A DNA stretch of 37,069 bases from Candidatus Thermoplasmatota archaeon (GTDB taxonomy: Archaea; Thermoplasmatota; SW-10-69-26; JACQPN01; JAIVGT01): NCBI GenBank assembly GCA_035541015.1, contig DATLFM010000093.1, forward strand, positions 1 to 37,069, written 5' to 3'. Numbering within the stretch: position 1 is the stretch's first letter; every line of letters begins with the position of its first letter. Positions 23,539 to 32,030 of the stretch are shown here, piece after piece. A model generated the notes under the pieces. The model was not told the origin of the DNA. It made no database searches and was given only the letters and a program-made list of their open reading frames with translations. The position numbers and the translations under genes are program-made.

Positions 23539-24974
23539 CGAGTCTTGTCGCGCGCAACCTCACCGAGCTCGACGACGCGATCCGCCCCGCGCTTGCGGTG
23601 TCCGACGGCCGCGTCAAGGTCGCCAACGAGGAGCGCCTGCGCGGCGACGTCTGCGACCGCCTCGCCTGGACGGCGGTCTTCTCGCCCGACACGCTTGCAC
23701 GCGACCGCGCGCGATGGCTTCTTCGCGCCGCCGCGTGGGAGGCCGGCCTCCGCTCCGCGTCGATCCACGAGCTGTACGCGGCGCGCGGGCGCGGGGAGGT
23801 CCCCTCGAACTTCACGGTTCCCGCCGTGAACGTCCGCGGCCCGACCTACGACGTGGCCCGCGCGGCGTTCCGCGCCGCCTCGCGGCTGTCCGTGGGCACG
23901 CTCATCTTCGAGCTTGCACGAAGCGAGGTCGGCTACACGGACCAGCGGCCGCCCGAGTACGCGGCGGTGGTCACGGCGGCGGCCTTGCGCGAAGGCGTCC
24001 GGGGACCGCTGTTCCTCCAGGGCGACCACTACCAGTTCAGCCCCTCCAAGTACCCGAAGGACCCAAACGCCGAGAAGAGCGCGATCCGCGCGCTCATCGA
24101 CGAGAGCCTCGCGGGCGGATACCGCAACATCGACATCGACGCCTCCACGCTCGTCGATCTCTCGAAGCCCACCGAGCGCGAGCAGCAGCGCGTGAACGCA
24201 ACGCTCACGGCCGAGATGACCGCGCACGTCCGCGGCGCGCAGCCGCCCGGCGTCACGATCGGCGTGGGCGGCGAGATCGGCGAGGTCGGCAAGGGCAACT
24301 CGCGGCCCGAGGAGCTTTCCGCCTACGTCGAGGAGCTCCTCGAGCGCCTGCCCGCCGGCGCGCGGCCCGGGCTCTCGAAGGTGAGCGTGAACACGGGATC
24401 GAGCCACGGCGGCGTCGTCCTTCCCGACGGCACGATCGCCAAGGTGAAGATCGACTTCTCGGCGCTCGAGACGCTGTCGCGGCAGGCGCGCGAGCTTGGC
24501 ATGGCCGGCGCGGTGCAGCACGGCGCCTCGACGCTGCCGGAGGACCTCTTCGACAAGTTCCCCGCGGCCGGCGCGGCCGAGATCCACCTCGCAACGGGCT
24601 TCCAGAACCTCCTGTTCGACCACCCGGCCTTCCCCGAGCCGCTGCGCCAGAAGGTCGTTGCGTGGACGAAGGCGAACTGCGCCGACGAGCGGAAGCCCTC
24701 GGACACCGAGGAGCAATTCGTCTACAAGAGTCGAAAGAAGGCCATGGGTCCGCACAAGCGCGAGATCTGGTCGCTGCCGGACGACGCCCGCTCCGCGATC
24801 CTGAAGGACATGGAGGCGAAGTTCGAGCTTCTCTTCCGCAAGCTTGCCGTCATCCGCACGCGCGAGCTTGCCGCGCGATGGGCCCTTTCGGATCCTGCGC
24901 CGCCCCCGCCGCCGGGCGTCTTGGCTCCGCGCCGTCCGCTCGACCGCGGCATGGCCAAGGACGAGGGCGAATAG
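23535..24974 (+). CDS. Class II aldolase-like protein, probable fructose-bisphosphate aldolase
   Basis: About 479 residues, longer than bacterial class II FBA. It has the class II TIM-barrel landmarks: FTVPAVNVRG (residues about 94-103), FLQGDHYQFS with the catalytic Asp and zinc His near 163, YRNIDIDAST near 197, GGEIGEVGKGN near 250, and the phosphate-binding VNTGSSHGG near 287, followed by AAEIHLATGFQNLL. N- and C-terminal extensions of about 90 and 80 residues are lysine/arginine-rich and not recognised. It is coupled to the phosphofructokinase gene by a 4-nt overlap, supporting fructose 1,6-bisphosphate as substrate. Related tagatose-bisphosphate or uncharacterised aldolases remain possible. 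Confidence 0.85.
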   Translation: MTSLVARNLTELDDAIRPALAVSDGRVKVANEERLRGDVCDRLAWTAVFSPDTLARDRARWLLRAAAWEAGLRSASIHELYAARGRGEVPSNFTVPAVNVRGPTYDVARAAFRAASRLSVGTLIFELARSEVGYTDQRPPEYAAVVTAAALREGVRGPLFLQGDHYQFSPSKYPKDPNAEKSAIRALIDESLAGGYRNIDIDASTLVDLSKPTEREQQRVNATLTAEMTAHVRGAQPPGVTIGVGGEIGEVGKGNSRPEELSAYVEELLERLPAGARPGLSKVSVNTGSSHGGVVLPDGTIAKVKIDFSALETLSRQARELGMAGAVQHGASTLPEDLFDKFPAAGAAEIHLATGFQNLLFDHPAFPEPLRQKVVAWTKANCADERKPSDTEEQFVYKSRKKAMGPHKREIWSLPDDARSAILKDMEAKFELLFRKLAVIRTRELAARWALSDPAPPPPPGVLAPRRPLDRGMAKDEGE

Positions 24975-25013
24975 GCGGAGGAAACAGGGCGTCTGCGCTT
25001 CCGGAAACGCAAA

Positions 25014-25022
25014 GCTAAATAG
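25014..25022 (+). promoter_or_regulatory. TATA box for the zinc-ribbon gene
   Basis: GCTAAATAG is centred about 37 nt before ATG 25055, predicting a short leader. Confidence 0.5.
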
Positions 25023-25054
25023 AAGGCGTCCTACATCTCCCCCCGGTCGGCGGC

Positions 25055-25237
25055 ATGGAAATCTGCAGCGTATGCGGCGAAAAGAAAGTTGTTTTCGTCG
25101 TCGCCAACAAGTGGCGCTGCAAGGCGTGCGGCAAGTACTTCGATTGGACCGAGATCAAGCGCGCCAAGGACGCCCTCAAGGAGAAGAAGGCGTCCGGCGG
25201 CGCCGCCGCCGGCAGCCCGCCCGGGGCTCCGCCGTAG
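25055..25237 (+). CDS. Small zinc-ribbon protein
   Basis: 60 residues. Two CxxC knuckles, ICSVCGEKK and RCKACGKYFDWTE, are 17 residues apart and make a classic zinc ribbon; a lysine-rich helix and a Gly/Ala/Pro tail follow. Such single-ribbon proteins in archaea often bind nucleic acid or partner proteins; the function here is not known. It has its own TATA box and is convergent with the lipoprotein gene at 25287. Confidence 0.75.
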   Translation: MEICSVCGEKKVVFVVANKWRCKACGKYFDWTEIKRAKDALKEKKASGGAAAGSPPGAPP

Positions 25238-25286
25238 GCGCGCCGGAATTCGCCGCGCGTTTGCGAAGGTTCTCCTCGCCGTGGGT

Positions 25287-25790
25287 CTAGCTCTCGTCGG
25301 TCCGCTCCGTCACGACGAACGCGACGTCGACCTCGCCGCCCTCGGAGCCCACCGCGACGAAGATCTCGGAGCCTGAGGCCAGCTCGAGGTCGAAGCGGAC
25401 CTGCGCGGAGCCCTCGACCGTGCGCGCGTCCTCGAACACGACGAACTCGGTGACGCGGTCGGCCGCGCGAAGGGTGACGTATGGCGTCCCCGAGACGGCC
25501 GTGAGGTTCACGACGACCTCGACGGCGCGGCCGCGATCGCCGCTTGCGATCGCGAAGGTTCGCGCGCCACCGTCCTCGACGCGGAAGGATTGTTCCTCGT
25601 CCCCTGGAAGCACGCGCGCGTCCCCGTTCGGATCGTTCTGCTCGCCCGGCTCGTCGCCGTCGCCGGGCCGCGGATCCTGCCGGTCGGCGTCGCCGTAGGG
25701 TCCTGGCGAGCCGTCCTGCGGCTCCCCGACGCATCCGGCAAGCGCGATCGCGACGGCAAGCGCAAGGCACAGCGGGCGGAGGCGGTTCAT
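25287..25790 (-). CDS. Secreted lipoprotein, unknown function
   Basis: About 167 residues. The signal peptide ends in lipobox LAGC near residue 20. A disordered, acidic Gly/Asp/Pro linker (PGPYGDADRQDPRPGDGDEP) leads to a beta-rich domain of about 100 residues, with VEVVVNLTAVSGTPYVTLRAAD and SEIFVAVGSEGGEVDVAFVV, which resembles a PPC-type jelly-roll. No enzymatic motif is visible. The domain resemblance is by eye. Confidence 0.75.
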   Translation of the reverse strand: MNRLRPLCLALAVAIALAGCVGEPQDGSPGPYGDADRQDPRPGDGDEPGEQNDPNGDARVLPGDEEQSFRVEDGGARTFAIASGDRGRAVEVVVNLTAVSGTPYVTLRAADRVTEFVVFEDARTVEGSAQVRFDLELASGSEIFVAVGSEGGEVDVAFVVTERTDES

Positions 25791-25945
25791 CGGCTCTGCA
25801 AGGCCGGCTGCCAGGCACGGCGTTTGTGGGACGGAACCGCGGCACGTTTCCCGACGTCCGGGTCGCGCCGGCGCGCGGCACGTCCAACGACCTGGGAAAA
25901 AGTGGAATGCTCCCGCGCGGGCAGTGGGGCGCGAGCGTGTGCTCG

Positions 25946-26380
25946 ATGCAAGACACGAACCGCCAACCGCGACGGAACCGGACCTTGATCACCCTGCTTG
26001 CCCTGGGCCTGCTGGCCGGAACGCCCTTGGCGTTGGGCGCCACCCCGGAGACGGCCGGCGTTTCGGTCGTGCTCAAGCGCCAGGATGGGATTGCCTTCGT
26101 GGAGCTCGTGCAGGTGGAGGCCGACCGCGCAATCGGGTTCATCAACCGCTTTGGCGCGGGCGGCGAATCCTCGAACAAGCTCGACTTCCTTGGCAACGCC
26201 GCAAGCGGCTGGATCACGGCGCCCGGCCAGATCTGCGTCGAAATCGCGCCCTACGGCGACGGTCGCGGCATCGCGGTCCGCGCGGGCCACCGGCTGGCGG
26301 GCGGTTGCGACGCGACGCACCCCGTCTACTCGGGCACCTACGACGACCTCGCGGCCGCGCCGGGCGCGATCTCGGCTTGA
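25946..26380 (+). CDS. Secreted protein, unknown function
   Basis: About 144 residues from ATG 25946; an ATG at 25907 in the same frame is less likely because a weak A-rich promoter-like GGGAAAAAG lies only about 10 nt upstream of it. A basic N-terminus and hydrophobic stretch (LITLLALGLLAGTPLALGA) form a signal peptide. The mature part has two Cys (QICVEIAP and GGCDATHP) that could pair. No family recognised. It precedes the second membrane winged-helix gene by 82 nt on the same strand, similar in outline to the secreted protein paired with regulator A. Confidence 0.65.
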   Translation: MQDTNRQPRRNRTLITLLALGLLAGTPLALGATPETAGVSVVLKRQDGIAFVELVQVEADRAIGFINRFGAGGESSNKLDFLGNAASGWITAPGQICVEIAPYGDGRGIAVRAGHRLAGGCDATHPVYSGTYDDLAAAPGAISA

Positions 26381-26416
26381 GGCTTTTCCCCGTCTCGTTG
26401 GACGCGCCACCAGAAA

Positions 26417-26425
26417 GGTTATGGG
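26417..26425 (+). promoter_or_regulatory. Possible TATA box for winged-helix regulator B
   Basis: GGTTATGGG is centred about 42 nt before ATG 26463, with GAGAGG in the presumed leader. Confidence 0.4.
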
Positions 26426-26462
26426 ATCGCGAGGGCACCGCGGACCGGGAGAGGTCGAGGCC

Positions 26463-27704
26463 ATGCGCACCGCCGTCTGGATCGCGGTCGCCTTCGCGCT
26501 CGTCGCCCCGCTTGCAAGCGCCGGGGCCGGCCACCATCCGACGGAGTACCTCCTTGGCGCCTCCCCGGACCAAATCCTGTCCGACGCGTCCCGATGGGCC
26601 GCTCGCGCGGCCGGGGACGCCGGCGCGCCGCTTCCCCCAGGCGTTGCGGCGGCGGTCCGCGAGGAGGGCGCCGCCGCCCTGCAGGGTGCCGACGGCGCGC
26701 GGGACGCGCTTCTCGCGGACGCTCGCGAGGCGTCCCGCTCCGTCGCGGGCGCTTTGCCCTCGGACGCCCTCCGGATCGATCCTGGACCGGCGGGACCGCC
26801 GTTGGGCCAGGCGGCGGCAGCGGTTTCCTCGGCGCTTCGGGAATCGGTGGCGCCGGTCCTTGCGCCCTTCGTCGCGGCGCGGCACGAAGGCTGCCGCGAC
26901 CTTCGCCCCTGGTTCGAATCCGTCCGCGATCCCCTCGTCGCCGCGTACCGCGAAATCTTCGCCCCCGAGCGGCCGCGCGAGCCACGCGGATTGTGCGAGG
27001 CAATCCCCGGACGCGACGCTTCGGGCGTCGCGTCGGGCGACGGCCTCGCGCCGTCGCCTTCGCTTGCCCCCGGCGGGACGTCCGGGGCCGCAGGGTCCTC
27101 CTCCGGACCGCAGCCGGCGCCCGAACGGGCAAGCGAATCGCCGCGCGCGGAAGCGCCCGCGTCCGCTTCCGCGTCCGTCGCCTCTCGCGTGGCCGCTTCG
27201 GCGCCCCACGAAACGGCGCCGTTCTTCGCGGCGGCGCTGCCCATCGTCCTCGCGGCCTGGGCCCTGTACCGCCACCTTCGCCGGACCTCCGTGCTCCGGA
27301 ACGGGACCCGCCGCGCGCTTCTCGACCTCGTCGGCAAGCAGCCGGGCGGGACGGCGCACACGATGGCCCGGGCCCTTGGCATCGACCGGAAGACGGCCCT
27401 GTACCACCTCGGCGTCCTGCGCGCCTTCGGGCACGTCGAATGCGTGCGCTTGGGCGCTTGGCAGCGGTACGTTCCCGCCGGCTCGCAGGCGCATCGCGCC
27501 TCGGCGCTTGCAAGCGTCGCGCTTGCCTCGCCTGCCGCCCGCGCGGTGATGGCGGCGCTTCGCGAGCGGCCCGACGCCTCGTCGAGCGAGCTTGCGCAAG
27601 CGGCGGGGATTCCGCGAAGCACGGCCGCCTGGCATGCGCGGCGCCTGCGGCAGTTCCCTTGCTTGGAAGCGCCGCCGGCCGTGGCCGAGCCGGTTCCGGG
27701 CTAG
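26463..27704 (+). CDS. Membrane-anchored protein with tandem winged-helix domains (B)
   Basis: About 413 residues. A signal peptide (MRTAVWIAVAFALVAPLASA) leads to an Ala-rich helical ectodomain of about 200 residues with two Cys, then a Ser/Pro linker and the helix FFAAALPIVLAAWALYRHLRR near residue 260. Two winged helices follow: GTAHTMARALGIDRKTALYHLGVLRAFGHVE and SSSELAQAAGIPRSTAAWHARRL. The order (outside domain, helix, two wHTH) matches the proteins at 15983 and 35970, and the second-helix pattern R/ASTAxWHxRRL is shared. A one-component membrane transcription factor is the natural reading; ligand and targets are unknown. Confidence 0.85.
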   Translation: MRTAVWIAVAFALVAPLASAGAGHHPTEYLLGASPDQILSDASRWAARAAGDAGAPLPPGVAAAVREEGAAALQGADGARDALLADAREASRSVAGALPSDALRIDPGPAGPPLGQAAAAVSSALRESVAPVLAPFVAARHEGCRDLRPWFESVRDPLVAAYREIFAPERPREPRGLCEAIPGRDASGVASGDGLAPSPSLAPGGTSGAAGSSSGPQPAPERASESPRAEAPASASASVASRVAASAPHETAPFFAAALPIVLAAWALYRHLRRTSVLRNGTRRALLDLVGKQPGGTAHTMARALGIDRKTALYHLGVLRAFGHVECVRLGAWQRYVPAGSQAHRASALASVALASPAARAVMAALRERPDASSSELAQAAGIPRSTAAWHARRLRQFPCLEAPPAVAEPVPG

Positions 27705-27729
27705 CCAAGCGGTCCGGCGCGACGCGGCG

Positions 27730-27739
27730 TTTTTATACG
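27730..27739 (+). promoter_or_regulatory. TATA box for the ABCE1 gene
   Basis: TTTTTATACG is centred about 33 nt before ATG 27768; the leader would be only a few bases. Confidence 0.65.
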
Positions 27740-27767
27740 GCGCGGCGCCGTACGCGGCCTTGCCGCA

Positions 27768-29561
27768 ATGCGAATCGCCGTCGTCGAGAAGGACCGCTGC
27801 CAACCGCGCAAGTGCAACTTCGAGTGCCACCACTTTTGCCCGATCGTGCGCCAGGGCAAGCCCTGCGTGTGGATGGGCGAGGACAACAAGGCGAAGATCA
27901 GCGAGACGCTTTGCATCGGCTGCAACATCTGCGTCGTGAAGTGCCCCTTCGACGCGATCCACATCATCAACCTCCCCGAGGAGCTCAAGGAGGATCTCCT
28001 GCAGCAGTACGGCGAGAACGCCTTTCGCCTCTACCGGCTGCCCGTGCCCCGCAAGGGCTCGGTCGTGGGCCTCCTGGGCGCAAACGGCATCGGCAAGACC
28101 ACGGCCATCCGCATCCTCTCGGGGCAGGAGCTGCCCAACCTCGGCGACTGGACGGCCGCGCCGTCGTGGCAGCCGGCCATCGACAAGTACTCCGCGACCG
28201 AGCTTGGCGACTACCTGCGCCACGTCGCCGCCGGCAACGTGAAGACGGCGCTCAAGCCCCAATACGTCGACAAGCTGCCGCAGGCCGTGAAGGGCAAGGT
28301 GGGCGACCTCCTCCGCAAGACGGACGAGCGCGGCGCGCTTGCCCACGTCGTCGACGCGCTTGCCCTTGGCGCCGTGCTCGACAGCGACCTTGCCGCCCTC
28401 TCCGGCGGCGAGCTGCAGCGCGTGGCCATCGCGGCGACTGCGCTCAAGGAGGCCGACGTGTACTTCTTCGACGAGCCCTCCTCCTACCTCGACATCGGCC
28501 AGCGCCTGCGCGCCGCCCGCATGATCCGGACGCTTGCGGCCGAGAAGGCCGTCGTCGTCATCGAGCACGACCTCGCCGTCCTCGACTTCCTCGCCGACGA
28601 CGTCCACGTCTTGTACGGCACGCCGGCCGCCTACGGCATCGTCACGATCCCGCGGCCCGTGCGCTCCTCGATCAACGTCTATCTGTCGGGGTTCCTGCGC
28701 GAGGAGAACATCCGCTTCCGCGACACGACCATCGAGTTCGAGGCGCACCCGCCGCGCAAGGACTGGCAGGCCCACGTCCTCCTCGAGTTCCCCGAGCTCG
28801 AGAAGTCGTACGAGTCCTTCCGCTTCCGCTCGCAGCCCGGGCAGATCCGCGTCGGCGAGGTCGTGGGCGTGGTGGGCCCCAACGCCACCGGCAAGACGAC
28901 CTTCGTGAAGATGCTGGCCGGCGAGATCGCGCCCACCCGCGGCACGGTCGACGTCAAGGTCAAGGTTTCCTACAAGCCGCAGTACGTGAAAGGCGACTAC
29001 GAGGGCACGGTGCAGGAGCTCCTGTACGTCGCGCTCGCCGAGCAGGCCGCAAGCCCGTTCTTCCTTCACGAGATCGCCCGCCCGCTCGACCTCGAGAAGC
29101 TCTCCGCAAAGAGCGTGGACAAGCTCTCCGGCGGCGAGCTCCAGCGCGTCGCCGTGGCGCTTGCGCTTGCGCGCCCGGCCGAGCTCTACCTCCTCGACGA
29201 GCCCTCCGCCTACCTCGACGTCGAGCAGCGCATGGTCGTGGCCAAGACGATCCGCCGCGTCATGGAGAAGACCGGCAAGAGCGCGCTCGTGGTCGACCAC
29301 GACGTGTACTTCATCGACCTCATCGCCGACTCCGTCATGACCTTCGGCGGCAACCCCGGCGTGGAGGGCCTCTGCGCGGGCCCCTTCCCGATGCGCGAGG
29401 GCATGAACCGCTTCCTCGCGGACGTGGGCGTCACCTTCCGCCGCGACAAGGACACGCGCCGCCCGCGCGTCAACAAGGAAGGCTCCCGACTGGACGTCGA
29501 GCAACGGGCAAGCGGCGAATACTACTACGCGGTCGAGGACGCCGCCGCGCAGGCCGAATGA
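27768..29561 (+). CDS. Ribosome-recycling ATPase ABCE1/Rli1
   Basis: About 597 residues, full length. ABCE1 splits post-termination ribosomes with release factor aRF1/aPelota. The N-terminal iron-sulfur domain has DRCQPRKCNFECHHFCP and the second ferredoxin motif CIGCNICVVKCPFDAI. NBD1 carries GANGIGKTT, LSGGELQRVAIA and YFFDEPSSYLDI; NBD2 carries GPNATGKTT, LSGGELQRVAVA and YLLDEPSAYLDV. All catalytic motifs are intact. The start ATG 27768 gives MRIAVVEKDRCQP, the usual N-terminus. It has its own strong TATA box. Confidence 0.98.
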   Translation: MRIAVVEKDRCQPRKCNFECHHFCPIVRQGKPCVWMGEDNKAKISETLCIGCNICVVKCPFDAIHIINLPEELKEDLLQQYGENAFRLYRLPVPRKGSVVGLLGANGIGKTTAIRILSGQELPNLGDWTAAPSWQPAIDKYSATELGDYLRHVAAGNVKTALKPQYVDKLPQAVKGKVGDLLRKTDERGALAHVVDALALGAVLDSDLAALSGGELQRVAIAATALKEADVYFFDEPSSYLDIGQRLRAARMIRTLAAEKAVVVIEHDLAVLDFLADDVHVLYGTPAAYGIVTIPRPVRSSINVYLSGFLREENIRFRDTTIEFEAHPPRKDWQAHVLLEFPELEKSYESFRFRSQPGQIRVGEVVGVVGPNATGKTTFVKMLAGEIAPTRGTVDVKVKVSYKPQYVKGDYEGTVQELLYVALAEQAASPFFLHEIARPLDLEKLSAKSVDKLSGGELQRVAVALALARPAELYLLDEPSAYLDVEQRMVVAKTIRRVMEKTGKSALVVDHDVYFIDLIADSVMTFGGNPGVEGLCAGPFPMREGMNRFLADVGVTFRRDKDTRRPRVNKEGSRLDVEQRASGEYYYAVEDAAAQAE

Positions 29562-29612
29562 CGTCCGCTTGACCCAAAAGCGCTATGGCGGCCCTGCCGA
29601 CGACGGCGTTGC

Positions 29613-29864
29613 ATGGAGCTTGCGCAAATCGTGGCGGGCGACGGCGTCGGCCTGCTCGTGCTGCTCGTCCTCCTCGTGCTGGGCTTGTTCGTGATCGGCT
29701 TTGTCGTGGGCGCGCTCATCTGGCTTTTGCCGGCCATCGTCGTCGCCGCGCTCGTCTGGCTCGTCACGGGCAACACGCTGTGGACGGGCATCGCGTTCCT
29801 GGTCGTGGCGCTGCTTTCGCTCGTGCCTCGCCCCGCCTACCGGCGGCGCTACTCTCCGCCGTGA
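29613..29864 (+). CDS. Small two- or three-helix membrane protein
   Basis: 83 residues, almost entirely hydrophobic, with helices around VGLLVLLVLLVLGLFVIGFVV, GALIWLLPAIVVAALVWLV and GIAFLVVALLSLV, ending in a basic YRRRYSPP. No family recognised. The frame overlaps the 3' end of the convergent kinase gene by 16 nt. Confidence 0.6.
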   Translation: MELAQIVAGDGVGLLVLLVLLVLGLFVIGFVVGALIWLLPAIVVAALVWLVTGNTLWTGIAFLVVALLSLVPRPAYRRRYSPP

Positions 29865-31843
29865 GCCCCTCGCAGGCGAAGGAGCGCATCGCGCACGGCG
29901 GCCCGCATGTCCGCCGCCGACGGGAAGCGGTCCTCGCGGCGCTTGGCGAGACCCTTGCGAACGACGGCCGCGATCCCGGGCGCAAGGGACGGATCGAGCG
30001 TGGGCTCGCCCTCCAGCACCGCCGTCCGCAGCTCGTAGTAGTCCCGCGGCGGCTGGCCGAGGTAGTGCTTGCCCGTTGCCATGAGGTGCAGCAGCGCTGC
30101 CACGGCGTACAGGTCGGTCCGCGCGTCGGCCGGCTCGTTCCGCAGCTGCTCGGGCGCCATGTAGAGCGGCGTGCCCGGCTGGTGCCCCGTCGAGCTTAGC
30201 GTCGTGACGTTCACGTTGGGCGAGTGCGCGATGCCAAAGTCCGCAACCTTGGCCCGCCCGTCGCGCGCGAACAGGATGTTGGCTGGCTTCAGGTCGCGAT
30301 GGAAGATGCCCTCCTCGTGCACGCGCTCCAGGCCCGCCAGGATCTCGTCGGCCACGCGAAGCGCCTCGGGCGCGCCAAGCGGCCCCTTCTGCACCCGCTC
30401 CGCGAGGCTTCCGCCCTCCACGAACTCCATGATGATCGCGTCGTTCTCCTCGTCCACGTCGTGCACGATCACGACGTTTGGATGGTTCACGGAACCGGCC
30501 ACGCGCGCCTCGCGCAGGAACGCCGCGCGCATCTTGGGGATCGCGCGCCATTGCGGGTGCAGCTGCTTCACCACGACCTTGCGCCCAAGCTGCGTGTCCT
30601 CGCTCACGACCACGCGCCCAAAGGCGCCCGAGGGAAGCTCGCGGAGCGTCCGGTAGCGGGGCGGGCGCGGCCCGCCGCCTCCACGCGAGCTCTCGCCCGC
30701 GGGCGAGGGCACGCCCCGCCGCCCCCGGAGCAACAGCGCGACGGCCACGAGGGCAAGCCCCAACGCCAACGCCACCGGGAGCCACGGCAGGCCGCCGGAG
30801 AGATCCTGCGTTCCCAGTCCGCCCGCGCCTTGCCCGCCGGTCGCGGTGATCTTGACGCGCACGCTTGCGAAGTCGGCAAGCACGTATTCGACGCGCCAGC
30901 GGCCCGCCTCCGCCGGCATCGTGTACGAATCCGGCTCGGCCCCGCGGCCCAACGTCCGCGAATAGGCGAGGCTCCCCGAAGGCGCAAACACGCGCACCTG
31001 CGCCGAGCCCGACCCTTGCGCCTCCGTCTCCACCACAAGCGGGCCGTCGCCGGGCAGCGAATCGAAATGGTCCGGCTCGCGGGGCGCAAGCGCCCACGAG
31101 TAGCTCGCCTCGTACACCACGCGCGCGGAGCCCGACGGCGGAGGCGCGGCGTCGTCGGAGGTGTCGTTTCCGGACAGGTTCGAGGGCGGCGGCGTTTGCC
31201 CGGGCGGGCTCGCCGGGGGCGCGGGCACCGGCACCTCGCGCCCGAAACCGTCGTTGGGCGCGCGGTCGGCAAGATACCACGTCGGCCGCGCCGCCGCGTG
31301 CGCCCGCGTCGAGCCAAACGACTCTGCGAAGGTGTCCGAAAGACGGCCGGCCCCGCTCAGCCCCGGCAGCACCGCGCGCGGGACCTCGAAGACCACGCGC
31401 GCAGGCGTTCCGCGCTCGAAGGAAAAACCGATCGGCGAGACCTCCGACCACGGAAGCGCGCCGTCCCCGCCGGCCGAGCGCTCCACGAGCGCGGCCCGCT
31501 CCTCGTAGGCGAGGTTGATCGGCGAGCGCAAGTACATGGCGCCAAGCTGCCGGCCGCCCACGGTCCACCCCACGACCCACGCGCAGTTTGGACACCGCTC
31601 GAGGAAACCCGACGCCGCCGACCGCGTTTCGAGCGTGACGAGAATCGTCGCTCCGTCGACGGAGAAGTACGCCCGGAGAAGGTCGACCTCGGACGCGGCG
31701 CTGCCCGAGCCCCCCACGGGCACGTAGAACTCGTCGCCGCTTGCGTCGGCGACCTCCGGATCGGTGGCCGTTCCCGCCTGCGCGCCCGCGGCCGCAAGAA
31801 GCGCCGCCAGGATCGCGCCGCGAAAGGCTCGCTCCTGCCGCAT
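29849..31843 (-). CDS. Receptor-like Ser/Thr protein kinase (Hanks type) with extracytoplasmic sensor
   Basis: About 664 residues. A signal peptide (to about residue 23) opens a roughly 320-residue extracytoplasmic part with a beta-rich, DOMON-like first domain (two Cys in ERCPNCAW) and a second beta domain after a Pro-rich linker. A helix WLPVALALGLALVAVALLL (near residue 355) crosses the membrane. The C-terminal 260 residues are a complete eukaryotic-like kinase: glycine loop LPSGAFGRVVV, VVVKQL, catalytic HRDLKPANI near 514, DFG in VADFGIAH, and MAPEQ. Sensor outside and kinase inside at the C-terminus is the receptor-kinase topology, the reverse of bacterial PknB. No phosphatase or substrate is evident nearby. 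Confidence 0.92.
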   Translation of the reverse strand: MRQERAFRGAILAALLAAAGAQAGTATDPEVADASGDEFYVPVGGSGSAASEVDLLRAYFSVDGATILVTLETRSAASGFLERCPNCAWVVGWTVGGRQLGAMYLRSPINLAYEERAALVERSAGGDGALPWSEVSPIGFSFERGTPARVVFEVPRAVLPGLSGAGRLSDTFAESFGSTRAHAAARPTWYLADRAPNDGFGREVPVPAPPASPPGQTPPPSNLSGNDTSDDAAPPPSGSARVVYEASYSWALAPREPDHFDSLPGDGPLVVETEAQGSGSAQVRVFAPSGSLAYSRTLGRGAEPDSYTMPAEAGRWRVEYVLADFASVRVKITATGGQGAGGLGTQDLSGGLPWLPVALALGLALVAVALLLRGRRGVPSPAGESSRGGGGPRPPRYRTLRELPSGAFGRVVVSEDTQLGRKVVVKQLHPQWRAIPKMRAAFLREARVAGSVNHPNVVIVHDVDEENDAIIMEFVEGGSLAERVQKGPLGAPEALRVADEILAGLERVHEEGIFHRDLKPANILFARDGRAKVADFGIAHSPNVNVTTLSSTGHQPGTPLYMAPEQLRNEPADARTDLYAVAALLHLMATGKHYLGQPPRDYYELRTAVLEGEPTLDPSLAPGIAAVVRKGLAKRREDRFPSAADMRAAVRDALLRLRGAHGGE

Positions 31844-31932
31844 GCTGGCCGCACGGAGGGTGCCGCGACGGAAAAACGTTGGCGAAGGGGCGCGGGGAGA
31901 GGGCGCGCGGCGGCGGGCGGGCGCGGAGGGAT

Positions 31933-31961
31933 GTATACGTGTGTATACGAAGGTATACATC
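31933..31961. repeat. Phased GTATAC element, copy 2
   Basis: Three GTATAC palindromes start at 31933, 31943 and 31953, with ATC after the last. It matches copy 1 (4148-4176) at 26 of 29 positions, and flanks are unrelated. It lies about 90 bp upstream of the kinase start codon and downstream of tRNA-His, so it could be a regulatory site here. Confidence 0.85.
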
Positions 31962-32005
31962 AGGGTGCGGGCCGCGTGCGCGCGGGGCCGGCGCCCCCGC
32001 TGCAT

Positions 32006-32024
32006 GCGGCCGCTGCGCGGCCGC
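32006..32024. repeat. GCGGCCGC-TGC-GCGGCCGC hairpin, copy 2
   Basis: The same paired GCGGCCGC octamers as at 774-792, with spacer TGC instead of TTC. It lies between tRNA-His and the GTATAC element. Confidence 0.55.
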
Positions 32025-32030
32025 GACGTC

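Noticed and set aside
25544-25945. N-terminal extension of the secreted protein at 25946
   Set aside because: It runs antisense through the lipoprotein at 25287-25790 and would bury the signal peptide.
26214-29504. A 1096-codon minus-strand frame
   Set aside because: Antisense to ABCE1 and regulator B, both with complete motifs; no domains of its own.
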